The notes: generated from the sequence alone by a model not told the origin. Positions 8,926 to 18,663 are shown, counted from the stretch's first letter. The stretch is DNA of 64,000 nucleotides from Mesorhizobium sp. ZC-5 (GCF_025753855.1 NZ_JAOWPT010000016.1:44503-108502); one strand, 5' to 3'. Numbers and translations are program-made.

Positions 8926-9495
8926 CCGAACGCGCCTGTCAGTGTGGAACGATGGGCACGATGGGTCACGTCGAGTGCCTTCTGACACCGCTGTCGCGCG
9001 ATTGCGGAAATGGTCACCGTGATCGACGGTCACCGCGCGACCAAAGCCCGGATCGACGGTTTGAACGCCCATCCCGTCAAGGCGCTCGGCGCCACTTTGT
9101 CTGGGCAGTCGCTCATGGCAACCCGGTGCCGATCATCCTGGACGAGTCTCCGAGTTTGAGCACTGCCAGCGAAACGAAATAGGCTAATCGTCCGCGGCAT
9201 AGGAGTGCGGCTAGATTGGCAACGATGCCGCAGCTTTGCCTGCGTGCAATGTCATTGTCTCTGAGCCGACGGGGACCTTGATGCTTCCTTGCACGACCGA
9301 AACAAGCTCACGCGTGCCCTGGCTATGAACGTCCGAGCGATGAATGTGGCCTGCACAATCGTCGAGGACCAGATCTCGAACATGGAGCGGCCTGAGGTCG
9401 AGGCTTCCAGTCTCGCCGCGCTTCCATGCGTTGTTCTCTTAGAGTGTTGCGGGATTGGTCCGCTCAATTGCCACCGCGATGCAAGGTCAATCCCG
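8926..9495. other. Intergenic after the IS66 remnant
   Basis: About 570 bases between the IS66 fragment and the porin stop. Short frames (for example ATKARIDGLNAHPVKALGA, plus strand near 9040) look like decayed coding DNA, perhaps of the same mobile element, but I cannot assign them. Confidence 0.35.
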
Positions 9496-10656
9496 TCAGA
9501 ATGAGCGTTCGAAACGGAGGATGCCGCCGACGCTGTTCTTTTTGTCGGCGTTAGTCCAGTTCACGTTGGAAGGGTCGACCATCGCAAGGGGGAAGTCGCC
9601 GTAGTGGTCAAAGTCGACTTCGGCTGTGATCGTGAAACCTGGAACGACCGTATAGGCGACGTTCGTAGCGAAACCATAGTTCTTGAGTTGGTCGCCCGAG
9701 AGCTGAACGTTGAACGAAGTTGTCTCGTTGTATTTGTATTTGGCGCCAGCCCAGAATGCCCAGTTGCCGCCCCAATGTTTGTAGAAGCCGCGACCATGAG
9801 CGTCGCTTGCGTTAGTGGAGTCATCGTTGAGCTTGCCATTGGAGCCGTAGCCGAACATTCCGAAAAGCGACAGTTCGTGGGTGACATTGACGTCGACACG
9901 GACCTTGCTGGCCACAGAGTCGTAGTTGCTATCGTAAGCGACAACGCCGGTGATCGCGCCCCAGTGTTGTGTGTTTTTCACGCCGCCGACTACGTGCGGA
10001 ACGTAGCCGTCGATGGTGCCGACCGCGTCCGAGCCTTCTTCGAGGGAAATCACGGCCGAAAAGCCATTGCCCGCGTCAAAATAGTACTGAACCACATTGG
10101 TATCGAAGGCGCCGTACGGAACAAGCATCTGATCGAACACGTCGCCCGCGCAGCCAATAAACATGTCGAAGGCCGACCAGTCCTTGCCAACTCGGAGGCC
10201 ACCGAGCTGAATCCAGGCGTAAGTCAAGGTGATGCCTCCGTTGAAGGCATGATCATGAGGATTGTCCGGACCCGAAGGGTTGTGGTTACCGAAGTTCATG
10301 CGGGTTTCGGTATAGGTCTTCAACGTGCCGAGTTCGGTCTCCTGGCCGGTCCAAGTTTGGAATGTGAAGCGCGTGTTGTTTTGCCATGTGCCCTGATCCT
10401 CGCCGGCCCCGACGGCCGAGGTTCTTGCGTGGTCATAGGATCCGACATCGCCGAGGCCGATGTCGTAACGGACATAGCCGCCGGTGCGCAGGCAGGTCTC
10501 GGTGCCGGGGATGTAGAAGTAGCCCGAGCCGTAGACGTCGCAGATCTTGATGTATTCAGCGACCTCTGGCTCGGCGACGACGATGGCGTCGGCGCGAGCG
10601 TCGGAAACGGCGATCATGGCCCCAACCGAGCCGAGGAGAAGGCTCCTAATGTTCAT
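9496..10656 (-). CDS. Alphaproteobacterial outer-membrane porin (Omp2 family)
   Basis: The 386-residue protein starts at ATG 10656 behind GGAG with a signal peptide (RSLLLGSVGAMIAVSDARA, cleaved before DAIVVAEPE). It shows the Omp2-type N-terminal motif CDVYGSGYFYIPGTETCLR with two cysteines, followed by alternating beta strands and a C-terminal strand ending in LRFERSF with terminal Phe, the signal for BAM-mediated insertion. Rhizobial Omp2-type porins form trimeric general diffusion channels. A longer frame to 10776 has no ribosome site and would bury the signal peptide. It looks intact and is flanked by IS remnants. Confidence 0.92.
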   Translation of the reverse strand: MNIRSLLLGSVGAMIAVSDARADAIVVAEPEVAEYIKICDVYGSGYFYIPGTETCLRTGGYVRYDIGLGDVGSYDHARTSAVGAGEDQGTWQNNTRFTFQTWTGQETELGTLKTYTETRMNFGNHNPSGPDNPHDHAFNGGITLTYAWIQLGGLRVGKDWSAFDMFIGCAGDVFDQMLVPYGAFDTNVVQYYFDAGNGFSAVISLEEGSDAVGTIDGYVPHVVGGVKNTQHWGAITGVVAYDSNYDSVASKVRVDVNVTHELSLFGMFGYGSNGKLNDDSTNASDAHGRGFYKHWGGNWAFWAGAKYKYNETTSFNVQLSGDQLKNYGFATNVAYTVVPGFTITAEVDFDHYGDFPLAMVDPSNVNWTNADKKNSVGGILRFERSF

Positions 10657-10846
10657 TCTTGATCTCCGTTCAAAGATTAAAAAGGGAAGGACGTCGAACA
10701 CGAATCCTTCCCTGTCCCACGATCCCAGGATCGATAACGGTGCGGATCGAGCTGCGCTTTTCGCCGTGTTCCCCACCTGTCACGATGGTGGTTCAAGAAA
10801 AAATGTGATGAATCGAAGCCATATACTTGCGCAATAGGCTGTTATT

Positions 10847-11188
10847 TCATGTTGTTTTCTCCGCTGGTTGTGAGCAGACCGTCACGGTTTCTAGATTTGA
10901 CCGTGCAAGTGACGTGCCATCCTGACAACGTAGCTGCGCGCTGACACTCAAGTTTGCCGGCGGACCTTGGATAGCGCTTGCTTCTTTTTTGCCTTGAGGG
11001 TCAGGGCTGAGAACGAAAGCAAACGTCTCGAATATGGTTCGTCCGTTCGATAAGCGACAGTTTCGTTCAATGACGACAGCTTCTGTTTGTTGGAGCCTCG
11101 ACATTGAGACATCATTCAGTGGCGCCTCTGGTGCGTCAGGCGAGATGCCCCACTGATGCGACATGATGGTCACGAGCGAGGCCGGCAT
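10847..11188 (-). CDS. Doubtful open frame of 113 residues
   Basis: An uninterrupted minus-strand frame lies between the porin promoter region and the IS110 transposase. Its product is soluble with no recognised motif. I see no ribosome site before either ATG. It could be a real small gene or a chance frame in mobile-element flank. Confidence 0.25.
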   Translation of the reverse strand: MPASLVTIMSHQWGISPDAPEAPLNDVSMSRLQQTEAVVIERNCRLSNGRTIFETFAFVLSPDPQGKKEASAIQGPPANLSVSAQLRCQDGTSLARSNLETVTVCSQPAEKTT

Positions 11189-11212
11189 GCATGGCCCGGT
11201 CAGTAAGCGTCA

Positions 11213-12109
11213 TCAACTCTGAGAAATGGCGGCGTCCCTTAGTCTTGCATTTAGGGTAACGATGATCTTTCGCATGACGGCAGCGATTGCCAGCATTGGC
11301 TTTTTGCCGTTGGTGACGAGGCGTTTGTAGAAGGGGGCGAATTCGCCCTTTCCAGCTGCGGCGCGCAGGGCCGGCATAAACAGCGCGGTTCTGACATCAG
11401 GGCGTCCGCCGCGGATTTTTCGGTAGCCTTGCTTTTGTCCGCTGTCGTTTGGGTGTGGTGCAAGGCCAGCAAGGGCTGCAGCTTTACGGCGTGTCATGGA
11501 GCCGAGTTCGGGCAGGATAGCCAAGAGCTTAGCCGCCACGATCGGGCCGAGACTGTCCATGGCTGTGCAGATGGCGGCTCGATGCTTAAGGGCGCTGCTG
11601 TTGGCGATCAGTTCGCGGATCTCGACATCGATGATTTGGAGCTGGCGCTCGACGACTTTGACCACGGCCTCGAAAGAGGTCGCGAGCTTGCGGCCGCCAG
11701 GTGCCTTGGCACGATTCTTCTCTGCGATTTTGATGGCAATGAGTTCCTGGCGGCGGCGAACCAGGGCGCGCAAGCGGGTCTCGTCGGGGTCCGGAGCTTG
11801 CCAAAGGGACAGTTTTGCCCAGCGTTCACGGCCGTAGGCTCTCAACATCGCGGCATCGATGGCATCGCTCTTGCCGTGCGTGCCGAAGGAGCGGATGTAG
11901 CTCTTGACCTTGAGCGTGTCGGCGCGATGGCAGGCAATGCCGGCGCGCAGGCACTCTTCGAGCAGCAGGCTTTCATGGCCGCCTGTCGGCTCGCACACGA
12001 CAAGGTCGATGTGTTTGTAGCTCTTCAGGAAAGCACGGACAGCTCTGCGCTGATTGAGGATGGTGCCGGTGGTAGTCCCGTCGGCGACGGTGACACCCGA
12101 CGTCATCAT
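11213..12109 (-). CDS. IS110-family transposase, first catalytic Asp replaced
   Basis: The 298-residue protein has the IS110 layout: an N-terminal DEDD domain (VVCEPTGGHE with the Glu, then KSDAIDAAMLRAYG with two Asp) and the C-terminal Transposase_20 region (ALAGLAPHPNDSGQKQGYRK, a motif near RTALFMPALRAA). The start is ATG 12109 behind CAGGGA; the frame continues to 12178 only through a TTG. The segment that normally reads GxDV reads SGVTVADG, so the first acidic residue of the DEDD set is Thr. The enzyme may be inactive unless the next Asp, two residues later, substitutes. IS110 elements lack terminal inverted repeats, so the exact element ends are not visible. Confidence 0.9.
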   Translation of the reverse strand: MMTSGVTVADGTTTGTILNQRRAVRAFLKSYKHIDLVVCEPTGGHESLLLEECLRAGIACHRADTLKVKSYIRSFGTHGKSDAIDAAMLRAYGRERWAKLSLWQAPDPDETRLRALVRRRQELIAIKIAEKNRAKAPGGRKLATSFEAVVKVVERQLQIIDVEIRELIANSSALKHRAAICTAMDSLGPIVAAKLLAILPELGSMTRRKAAALAGLAPHPNDSGQKQGYRKIRGGRPDVRTALFMPALRAAAGKGEFAPFYKRLVTNGKKPMLAIAAVMRKIIVTLNARLRDAAISQS

Positions 12110-12359
12110 GGTCCCTGCCGTCTTTGTCCGCCATCGCTTGGAGAGTTGATTGGCCGCTGGCTCGCGCCACGCCCGCAAACAATCCGAAGCCTTATCTTTC
12201 GGATCCCGAAAGATAGCGCTGCCGGCCTCAATGCTGTGGTCATTCCCGGGTAGAGCAGAATCCGGGTACTTCGAACGGCCCCTAAGGCAGCAACTAAATT
12301 GGTCCTTCTTCAGGTTTACCTTCGAACGGCGTTCCAGGGATGTAGTGGCGTTTGCTACC

Positions 12360-12492
12360 TAACCCGAAAAATTCAAGGTGGTTGGCGGGTGTGGTCTCCG
12401 GGAAATGATTCGGATCGGCTTTAGCAACCAAATCCTACGTCATTTCAACGGCTTGCGCCACATCCGCCAACCACCCTGAATTTTTCGGGCTA
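12360..12492. mobile_element. 133-bp element with 35-bp inverted repeats (MITE-like)
   Basis: Two 35-base ends at 12360-12394 and 12458-12492 are inverted copies of each other with about three mismatches; both read inward as CCCGAAAAATTCA, then GGTGGTTGGCGG. The 63 bases between encode nothing. The size and long terminal repeats suggest a miniature inverted-repeat element or a deleted insertion sequence. It directly abuts the TauD-type gene fragment. The parent element is not identified. Confidence 0.6.
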
Positions 12493-12504
12493 GTAGGCTT
12501 TTCC

Positions 12505-12735
12505 AAGAGCGATTCCGCCAAACTCTACGAGGTGTTCCAGTCCTACGTCACTGCCCCGGAAAATACCGTGCGGTGGCGCTGGCAAGTAGGCGACGTCGCT
12601 ATCTGGGACAACCGTGCTACCCAGCATCATGCGGTTAACACTATGGCGACCAGCACCGGGTCGTGCGTCGCGCCACGGTTGACGGTGACGTTCCGGTCGG
12701 CGTCGAGGTCGCCGCAGTATAACCCATGTCAAGGC
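12505..12735 (+). pseudogene. TauD/TfdA-family dioxygenase C-terminal fragment
   Basis: The plus strand encodes AKLYEVFQSYVTAPENTVRW then RWQVGDVAIWDNRATQHHAVN, the C-terminal core of Fe/2-oxoglutarate taurine or alkylsulfate dioxygenases, with the distal metal-binding His in the HHAVN segment. The frame then shifts: the expected continuation YGDQHRVVRRATVDGDVPVG is readable only in another frame. The N-terminal half with the HxD motif is missing, cut at the inverted-repeat element. It is a dead fragment, notable because an intact sulfonate operon lies 7 kb away. Confidence 0.8.
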
Positions 12736-13082
12736 AGCCAAGCCGGCGGCGAAGGCAGCCTGACCGTCTGAACAGGGGAAAAGATCATGAAGCTTCGTGA
12801 TCGCTGCGGCCATATCGCGCTGCTTATCCGCCCCACAACGCCTTATGCTTTCCGAGAAGCAAGGCGAGTTGCTGACTTGAGGCTTGGTCCGAAATCGAGG
12901 TCCTGCAGCGTGGCGCAGGGCTCGGGTCGCTGCTCATGGCCACGCTGCTGCGGTACAGGTCCATCGCCGCCCCACCATGTCGCCCGCCTGCAACTCGGCG
13001 CCAGAAACATGGGATTGTTTATGTATTTGAGCGACGCGAACGGCGTCTTGTGCCGCTCTGCCCATTTCCCCTGCGACAGCGA
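12736..13082. other. Intergenic, decayed DNA
   Basis: About 350 bases after the dioxygenase fragment. Plus-strand frames here have no recognisable product and no ribosome site. Probably decayed coding sequence. Confidence 0.35.
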
Positions 13083-13319
13083 TCATTTCACCTGTGGATC
13101 GCTAATGCAAAGGAGCCGAAGTATACAACTCCAGCTTTTCCAGCTTTCAACACCCCAGCTTTGGTCGGAGTAGTGCTTGTCAACGTCTAGGGTGACGGCT
13201 GGAGCTGGAGCGGTCATTACAATGGCCAACGCCGTGGCAGCAAGGATCGTTCGTGGCCAGCGAGACCGCAATTTCTGGAGCCTCGAGCGCCCCACAGCGT
13301 CTTTTTCTGAGGTAGGCAT
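13083..13319 (-). CDS. Possible small secreted protein of 78 residues
   Basis: An ATG at 13319 follows AGGA. The product has a basic N terminus, a hydrophobic stretch TILAATALAIVMTAPAPA that looks like a signal peptide, and a short mature part of about 36 residues containing two cysteines (SCILRLLC). No family is recognised. It stands alone among IS remnants, so a chance frame cannot be ruled out. Confidence 0.35.
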   Translation of the reverse strand: MPTSEKDAVGRSRLQKLRSRWPRTILAATALAIVMTAPAPAVTLDVDKHYSDQSWGVESWKSWSCILRLLCISDPQVK

Positions 13320-13929
13320 GTTTCGTTTTCCTTTTGGATCATCACGGATTTGAAGAGGATCTGGTGTTATGTCCCGTTGGGACAGCCGGCGAAGCGGCCG
13401 ATATTCATGTGGTCGAGTCATAAGTTCTCCTGAATGTTTGTTTTACGAGAACCCTTATGGCAGCCCCAGCTGACAACAGGCTGAAAGCGGTCTTCGGGAT
13501 GGCAATCCTGTCTGCCGATCGCAGCGAGATCCAACCGAGCTGGGGGGTCCCATGGGATGCGCAGCCTGTATTGCGTTCGGGCGAATGTCATGTGAACTCC
13601 TGGGCTAAAGACTGCGCGACGAGCCATGTCGGAACACGTATCATGGCTATGAATATGCAATTGGCGTGCCACCAAACGGGTTGTGAGCAGCGACCACAAA
13701 TCGGAGGAGTCGCCCTCTGGCCGGCTTGATCCTAACCCCTAGGATGTCTGGATCTGAACACAGATTGTCGTCAATCGGACTCGGACAAAATGCTGTGACC
13801 GGCTTCGGCACCGGCTGACGCTAGAGTCCTCGGTTGAGAATTGCGCGTCTGAGGGCGGATTGGGCAACAGGCGATCGCCGGGGCCGGTCGATTTGCGCAG
13901 CCGTGTGTTGCGGTTAGCGTGGCGGCATA
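13320..13929. other. Intergenic, nothing recognised
   Basis: About 600 bases with only short overlapping frames on both strands. No promoter element, repeat or coding remnant could be assigned. Confidence 0.35.
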
Positions 13930-14110
13930 GGGCCGTACGTGCGAGCCCGCCTCGTAGCAGAGGTGGATCCGATCGAACTTGGCGGCGATCCGTTAGATAA
14001 CGCGGCGCATGCTTGTGTCCGATGCATCGACCTCACCGAAGTAGAGAACCTCTCCTTCCCGGCCGGCTTCCGCAATCGTCGGGACGCACAGGCTCCGCCG
14101 TCAAAATCTC
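13930..14110 (-). pseudogene. IS110-family transposase N-terminal remnant
   Basis: The minus strand encodes IAEAGREGEVLYFGEVDASD, then TSMRRVI, an in-frame stop, and IAAKFDRIHLCYEAG. This matches the N-terminal region of IS110 transposases (xGEVRxxGE, then LxxxYExxHFCYEAGPTGY). It is interrupted by a stop and cut after CYEAG. It is a different lineage from the IS110 at 11213-12109, so at least two IS110 insertions have occurred here. Confidence 0.65.
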
Positions 14111-14396
14111 GAATGTTCGATGATGGCTCATACTGTCGCTCATAGGATTCTCCGCATGATTCATGCTGAAAATGAGCGATCAACCGCCTTCACACTACGT
14201 GGGGACGCGGGGCGGTGTCTTTGGGAAGGTGATGGTGCGCTTGTCGCTGACGGCGAGGTGCTCATACCATCACCATCCAGCCAAAAGATTGCTGCGAAAT
14301 ACAGGTTTTGTGAAGACGGAACGGACTGACATAGCGCAAAGACACAGGCGAGCGCGGTGGTAGGGATGACAGTTATCAGCATAGGAACGGTACCTG

Positions 14397-15728
14397 TTGC
14401 AAACCTCACTGACAAAATATCGCGAGGCCCGCCTGCCTTGGTACACCATCTATCCGACTGTGTCGGAGTTCTCTGGGGCGGTTGGAGCCGAGGCTTATGA
14501 GGAATGGCTCAGGAACCTGCCGGCTGACGATCCGGTGTCACTCTATTTCCATGTTCCGTTCTGCCGATCAATGTGCTGGTATTGCGGCTTCCCCACCACC
14601 ATCACCCGCCATAATGCACCGATCCACAACTATCTGGCGGTGCTGCTTGACGAGATCCGTTTGGTCTCAGAACGAGCGCCGCAGGCGCTGCCTGTGAGCG
14701 ACGTTCATTTCGGCGGCGGAACGCCGACTCTCATCGGGCCAGCTGATTTCCTCGCTCTGATGGGATTCCTGCGCCACCGCTTTGCGCTCACGAAAACAGC
14801 TACGGTCGCCGTCGAGATTGACCCACGCACGCTCACGGCCGAGATGGCCGATGCCTTAGGAGCAGCCGGCGTCAGCCGCGCGAGCCTCGGCGTGCAGAGC
14901 TTCGACCCCATTGTTCAAAAAGCGATCAACCGGGTCCAGAGTGAAGCACAAACGGTGGCCGCCGTCGAAATGCTGCGTCGCAACGGAATAAGCCGCATCA
15001 ACTTCGACCTCATCTTCGGTCTCCCGCATCAAACGGTGCAGTCTTGCGTCGAGACCGCGAGGACGGCGGTCGCCATGCGCCCCAGCCGGCTCGCGGTGTT
15101 CGGTTACTCGCACATTCCGTCCTTCATAAAGAATCAGCGCCTCATCGAGGACGCATCTCTTCCGGGCAGCGCTGCCCGCGCCGAACAGGAGGCGGCCGTG
15201 GCCGTGACGCTGATTGCCGCCGGCTACCGAGAGATCGGGCTTGACCATTTCGCCTTGCCGGATGACGAGCTCGCGCTGGCCCAGAAAACCGGTCGCCTGC
15301 GGCGCAACTCGCTGGGCTACTCGGGCGACACCTGCAAAACCCTGATCGGTTTCGGCGCGTCGGCTATCGGCCGTGTCGGCGAGGGGTACGTCCAGAATGA
15401 GGTTACACGGGAGTCCTATATCGGACACGTCGCAGCTGGCCGTCTGGCGACGTCAAAGGGCTGCCGCCTTAGCGACGACGACCGCGTGCGAGCTGCAATC
15501 ATCGAGCGACTAATGTGCGATCTCGAGGCCGATGTGCCTGCAATCTGTGCCGCCCACGGATCTGATACGATCCGTTTGCTCGATTCAGCTAAAGGCTTGG
15601 CTATGCTGGCCGAGGACGGGATAGTGGACATCGAAAAGGGTTTTATCCGCGTGCGGCCGGAGCATCGATTTGTGGTTCGCTCTGTTGCTGCTGCATTCGA
15701 TTCTTTTCTCGACCGGATTGTCCCGTAA
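14397..15728 (+). CDS. hemN: HemN-type oxygen-independent coproporphyrinogen III oxidase
   Basis: This 443-residue radical SAM protein carries the CxxxCxxC cluster motif as Cys56, Cys60 and Cys63 in PFCRSMCWYCGF. It also has the HemN-type Gly-rich motif FGGGTPT, the MRPSRLAVFGYSHIPSFIK segment and a C-terminal HemN domain. HemN decarboxylates coproporphyrinogen III to protoporphyrinogen IX without oxygen, using two SAM; rhizobia need it for haem under microaerobic or bacteroid conditions. An in-frame stop at 14382 rules out an upstream ATG, so the start is TTG 14397 behind AGGA (or a CTG just before). I found no convincing FixK/FNR box in the 250 bases upstream. It stands alone between mobile-element fragments. 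Confidence 0.9.
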   Translation: MQTSLTKYREARLPWYTIYPTVSEFSGAVGAEAYEEWLRNLPADDPVSLYFHVPFCRSMCWYCGFPTTITRHNAPIHNYLAVLLDEIRLVSERAPQALPVSDVHFGGGTPTLIGPADFLALMGFLRHRFALTKTATVAVEIDPRTLTAEMADALGAAGVSRASLGVQSFDPIVQKAINRVQSEAQTVAAVEMLRRNGISRINFDLIFGLPHQTVQSCVETARTAVAMRPSRLAVFGYSHIPSFIKNQRLIEDASLPGSAARAEQEAAVAVTLIAAGYREIGLDHFALPDDELALAQKTGRLRRNSLGYSGDTCKTLIGFGASAIGRVGEGYVQNEVTRESYIGHVAAGRLATSKGCRLSDDDRVRAAIIERLMCDLEADVPAICAAHGSDTIRLLDSAKGLAMLAEDGIVDIEKGFIRVRPEHRFVVRSVAAAFDSFLDRIVP

Positions 15729-16215
15729 CGGCGCGCCCTATGGGCGGACAGGTCTCCGGGCCGTTCTGCAGGGCGACGATACCTCGGCGTTGGCCGTTGC
15801 AGAAGGTAAGACCAGGGCGACTTCAACTAAACGGGGCGTTCCGCCTCCCGCCGATTTCGCGCGCGCGAATCTGGAAATCAAGCCCATACAGCGCCGGTGG
15901 CAGCCATTCAGTCGGACCGTGAGGGCGAGCGCACCCCGTGCGACCGCGATAGGCCGAGACCGCTGCTCCGCCCACGCCCCGAACAGTTCCATCTGCGCAG
16001 GGAATGGCAGCCGCTTCGGGACCGCGTGCTAGACCTCCTCCGTCCAACTACGGTGATTGCGCTTTAAGGGCGTACGCCTCGTGTGCGAGCTGCCGCAGCT
16101 GCCGTCCCCATTCGCGAGCCTCAGCCGTCTTGGTGCAGTTGAGGAGAGTGTGAGCATGCGGCTTCTCACAACACTGTGGATTGTCCAACGGCAACTTGGT
16201 GCTGGCGGTGCTTTC
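15729..16215. other. Intergenic, nothing recognised
   Basis: About 490 GC-rich bases downstream of hemN. Overlapping frames on both strands have no recognisable product. No U-tract terminator follows hemN. Confidence 0.4.
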
Positions 16216-16745
16216 TCAGTTGAACTTGAGGCCTGCCTGCACGAACACGCCATACCGCTCAGCCTCCCAATGCAGTTCCTTCGGCCTCCCCCCGAGCGGC
16301 GTCTCCTCGAAATGCGCGGTGCCAGTAGATGCCGCGCATTGGCAGCGGCCGATCTTGAACAAATTCGTGACCTTGTAGTTCAACACCGCCTCGAGCTGGA
16401 CGCCATGCCCGTCGCCGTCGTCGGGAAGCGGGTTGATCCCGGGGCGCAGATGGTGGCGATCCTTGCCGTCAAGCCGCGTGAACCGAAACGCCACGTCGCC
16501 AGAGAGGCTGAGTCGTTCGGTGAGTTGCGTCTGCCGGCCAGGCCGAGTCGCAGCGATGCCAATCGTTGTCCTGGCTGATGATACCGACGTTGGTTGGGAT
16601 GGCTGGTACGCAAATCCGCTGCGCGCAACCGACGGCGTCGTAGCTCTTGCTCCAGAAATTGTAGCCCGACAAGAGCAGCGATGCGGTAGCGCGGCGTGTT
16701 CCAGAAATTGTAGCCGAGCCGCGAGACCAGCACCGTGCCGCTAGT
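16216..16745 (-). pseudogene. Outer-membrane beta-barrel protein, frameshifted
   Basis: Pieces of one protein can be read on the minus strand only by changing frame at least twice: VSRLGYNFWNTPRYRIAAL, then SGYNFWSKSYDAVGCAQ and SQDNDWH, then AFRFTRLDGKDRHH, and a C-terminal YGVFVQAGLKFN ending at the stop. The alternating aromatic strands and terminal strand mark an outer-membrane barrel. The N-terminal part is missing. The gene is dead. Confidence 0.65.
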
Positions 16746-16799
16746 GTAGAAAAGTCCTTCGATGCTTCGCCGCTATCCCTCGACGTCCGGTCGGGCGAA

Positions 16800-17022
16800 T
16801 GCCTGGTCATCACGGCGCCGGCGGCTCGTGCAAGACCATGCTGTCGCGCATTCTTGTCGGACTGGAGACCGCCGACAGCGGCCGTTGCGCCATCGACGGC
16901 AAACCGGTGCATGGGGTCTGCCGAACGCGCGCTGATCTTCCAGGAACCACGCCTGCTGCTCTGGCTGACAGTGCTCCGCAACGTCGCCGTCGCCGCGGTT
17001 GAGGCGGCGCGGCACGGTTGAT
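16800..17022 (+). pseudogene. TauB/SsuB-type ABC ATPase fragment
   Basis: The plus strand encodes GGSCKTMLSRILVGLETADS then RCAIDGKPVHG, and after a frameshift ALIFQEPRLLLWLTVLRNVA. This is the Walker A to Q-loop region of a nitrate/sulfonate-type ABC ATPase, with the family hallmark LLxWLTV. The Walker A Gly before Lys is Cys, and the frame is broken. It is not the 5' part of any local gene; the intact tauB at 21132-21926 is a separate copy. Confidence 0.65.
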
Positions 17023-17188
17023 GCTCCATCGCGTCTTGTGGCCAAATTGCTGCCAGAACGTGTCCGCTTTGCCTCCTAATTGCGACGTGGAACGCTCTCC
17101 GACACACGTAGGCGGACAGCACCAATTTGGCACCGCTGCGGCGAGCAGTTCGAAGTTCCATTCAATCGAAACCAAAGAGGAGGAGGCA

Positions 17189-18619
17189 GTGGCGAAGGCG
17201 AAAGGTTCGATGAAGACGGCCAAGACGGAGGGAAGCAATTCGGTTTCCGTATGGGAGGACGATCCTGGAACGGGGGTACTGGTTAGCCGACCCATTCCAG
17301 ACCTTTCCAGGAAGCCTCTTGCCTTTGGGTTTCCCAAGCCTGCTCCAAAGCCAAGCGTATATCCTCCCGGAGCGGCCGATTTCAGGTATTGGACTGCAGC
17401 CGAAGCGTTGCGACGGGGCGCAGACTTCTGGTCGGCGCGCGTTCCGCTGACGAAGTGGCAGGTCGGTGCGACGCTGAAGGTCATCCTCGACGAAGGAGTC
17501 GATCTCAACGCCTATTATGATCGCACGGCGCTTAACTTCTTCCACGGCCACTCTCCAACGGGCACCGTCTATTCGGGAGAGAGCCCCGATGTGGTTTGCC
17601 ACGAGATGGGACACGCGGTGTTGGACTCCTTCAAGCCGGAGTTGTGGGACGTAGGCAGCCAGGAAGTCGCGGCATTCCATGAATCTTTCGCGGACATCAG
17701 CGCCATCTTGTCGGCCATCCAGCTACCGTCGCTCCGCACCAGCATACTGGAGGATACATGCGGCCGCCTGTACAGGAACTCACGGCTTTCTCGCCTCGCT
17801 GAGCAGCTCGGAGCGGCCATCCGCGCGCGGCATCCGGACACTGTAGATGCGGACTGCCTGCGCAACGCAGTGAATTCCTTTGCGTACCAAGATCCGAGCA
17901 CGCTCCCCAATTCCGCTCCGGCAGCACACCTTTCCTCCGAGCCGCACTCGTTCTCGCGAGTTTTTACAGGCGCGTTCTTCGAGTCGCTCGGTACGGCTCT
18001 TTCCGCCAAGGCGCAAAATCCGGCGATGCCGACGGAGGCTGAATTGCTATCAGTTGCAAGCGATCTGGCTGGCATTCTCATAACTGCGATCAAAGCTTCG
18101 CCGGTGGTGCCCAACTGGTACGCCCAAGTGGCCGCGAATATGGTGATCGCAGCTGGCTCGGTGGATGCCAGATACCCGCCGATCATCAAGGCAATCTACG
18201 TGCGTCGTTTGATCCTCTCTCTGCACTCCGCAGCGAGTATTGCCCATGTGCCGCCGGCGCGAGCTGCCGTGGCTGCCCCCACTACCGCACAGGAAGACCT
18301 GGCCGAGACAGCGTTGCCCGCAGACGACTACGGCATCAGCGGGGTGCTCTTCGTCAAGACGCCATCTCAGAGTTGCCATTTCGTCGCATTAAGCGCGGCC
18401 GGCGACTTGTCTTCGGTACAGCCTCTGGGCGCAGCGACCGCGGCTCAGATGTTCGTCGACGATCTGTTTTGCCGAGGTCGCGTGGACTATGGCAAGGTGG
18501 TCTTGCCTGAGGCTCGGCTGGATCACGGACATAACCTAAAGTCACATCGGCTGGTGATGGCCCCCGGCGGCGCGCGCTTGGATAGGCTGCTATTCGATTG
18601 CGGCTGTAGATGCCAATGA
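17189..18619 (+). CDS. Gluzincin (M4-like) zinc metalloprotease
   Basis: The 476-residue protein has a thermolysin-type zinc site: HExxH as His138-Glu139-His142 in CHEMGHAVLD and the downstream Glu165 in HESFADI, giving ExxxD. Upstream motifs (LNAYYDRTALNFFHG, GTVYSGESPDVVCHEMGHAV) fit the M4 substrate-cleft strand. No signal peptide is seen; the N terminus is basic and Pro-rich. The start is GTG 17189, directly after AGGAGGAGG; an ATG at 17210 is the alternative. The open frame reaches 17018 but that part overlaps a pseudogene. The C-terminal 150 residues match no domain I know and include a Cys-rich tail (FDCGCRCQ). A 66-residue protein follows 44 bases later. Substrate and role are unknown. 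Confidence 0.8.
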   Translation: MAKAKGSMKTAKTEGSNSVSVWEDDPGTGVLVSRPIPDLSRKPLAFGFPKPAPKPSVYPPGAADFRYWTAAEALRRGADFWSARVPLTKWQVGATLKVILDEGVDLNAYYDRTALNFFHGHSPTGTVYSGESPDVVCHEMGHAVLDSFKPELWDVGSQEVAAFHESFADISAILSAIQLPSLRTSILEDTCGRLYRNSRLSRLAEQLGAAIRARHPDTVDADCLRNAVNSFAYQDPSTLPNSAPAAHLSSEPHSFSRVFTGAFFESLGTALSAKAQNPAMPTEAELLSVASDLAGILITAIKASPVVPNWYAQVAANMVIAAGSVDARYPPIIKAIYVRRLILSLHSAASIAHVPPARAAVAAPTTAQEDLAETALPADDYGISGVLFVKTPSQSCHFVALSAAGDLSSVQPLGAATAAQMFVDDLFCRGRVDYGKVVLPEARLDHGHNLKSHRLVMAPGGARLDRLLFDCGCRCQ

Positions 18620-18663
18620 TAAGTTGGGCAATATGATAGTGGAACTTGATTGAGAGAGCGAAG

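Noticed and set aside
9604-10662. Plus-strand open frame of 352 codons
   Set aside because: It is the shadow of the porin gene on the opposite strand and has no recognisable motifs.
11429-12253. Plus-strand open frame of 274 codons
   Set aside because: Antisense to the IS110 transposase; high GC keeps the frame open by chance.
14385-14405. Sigma-54 promoter before hemN
   Set aside because: A GG...TTGC pair is visible but the spacing between GG and GC is not 10 bases, and it overlaps the start codon.
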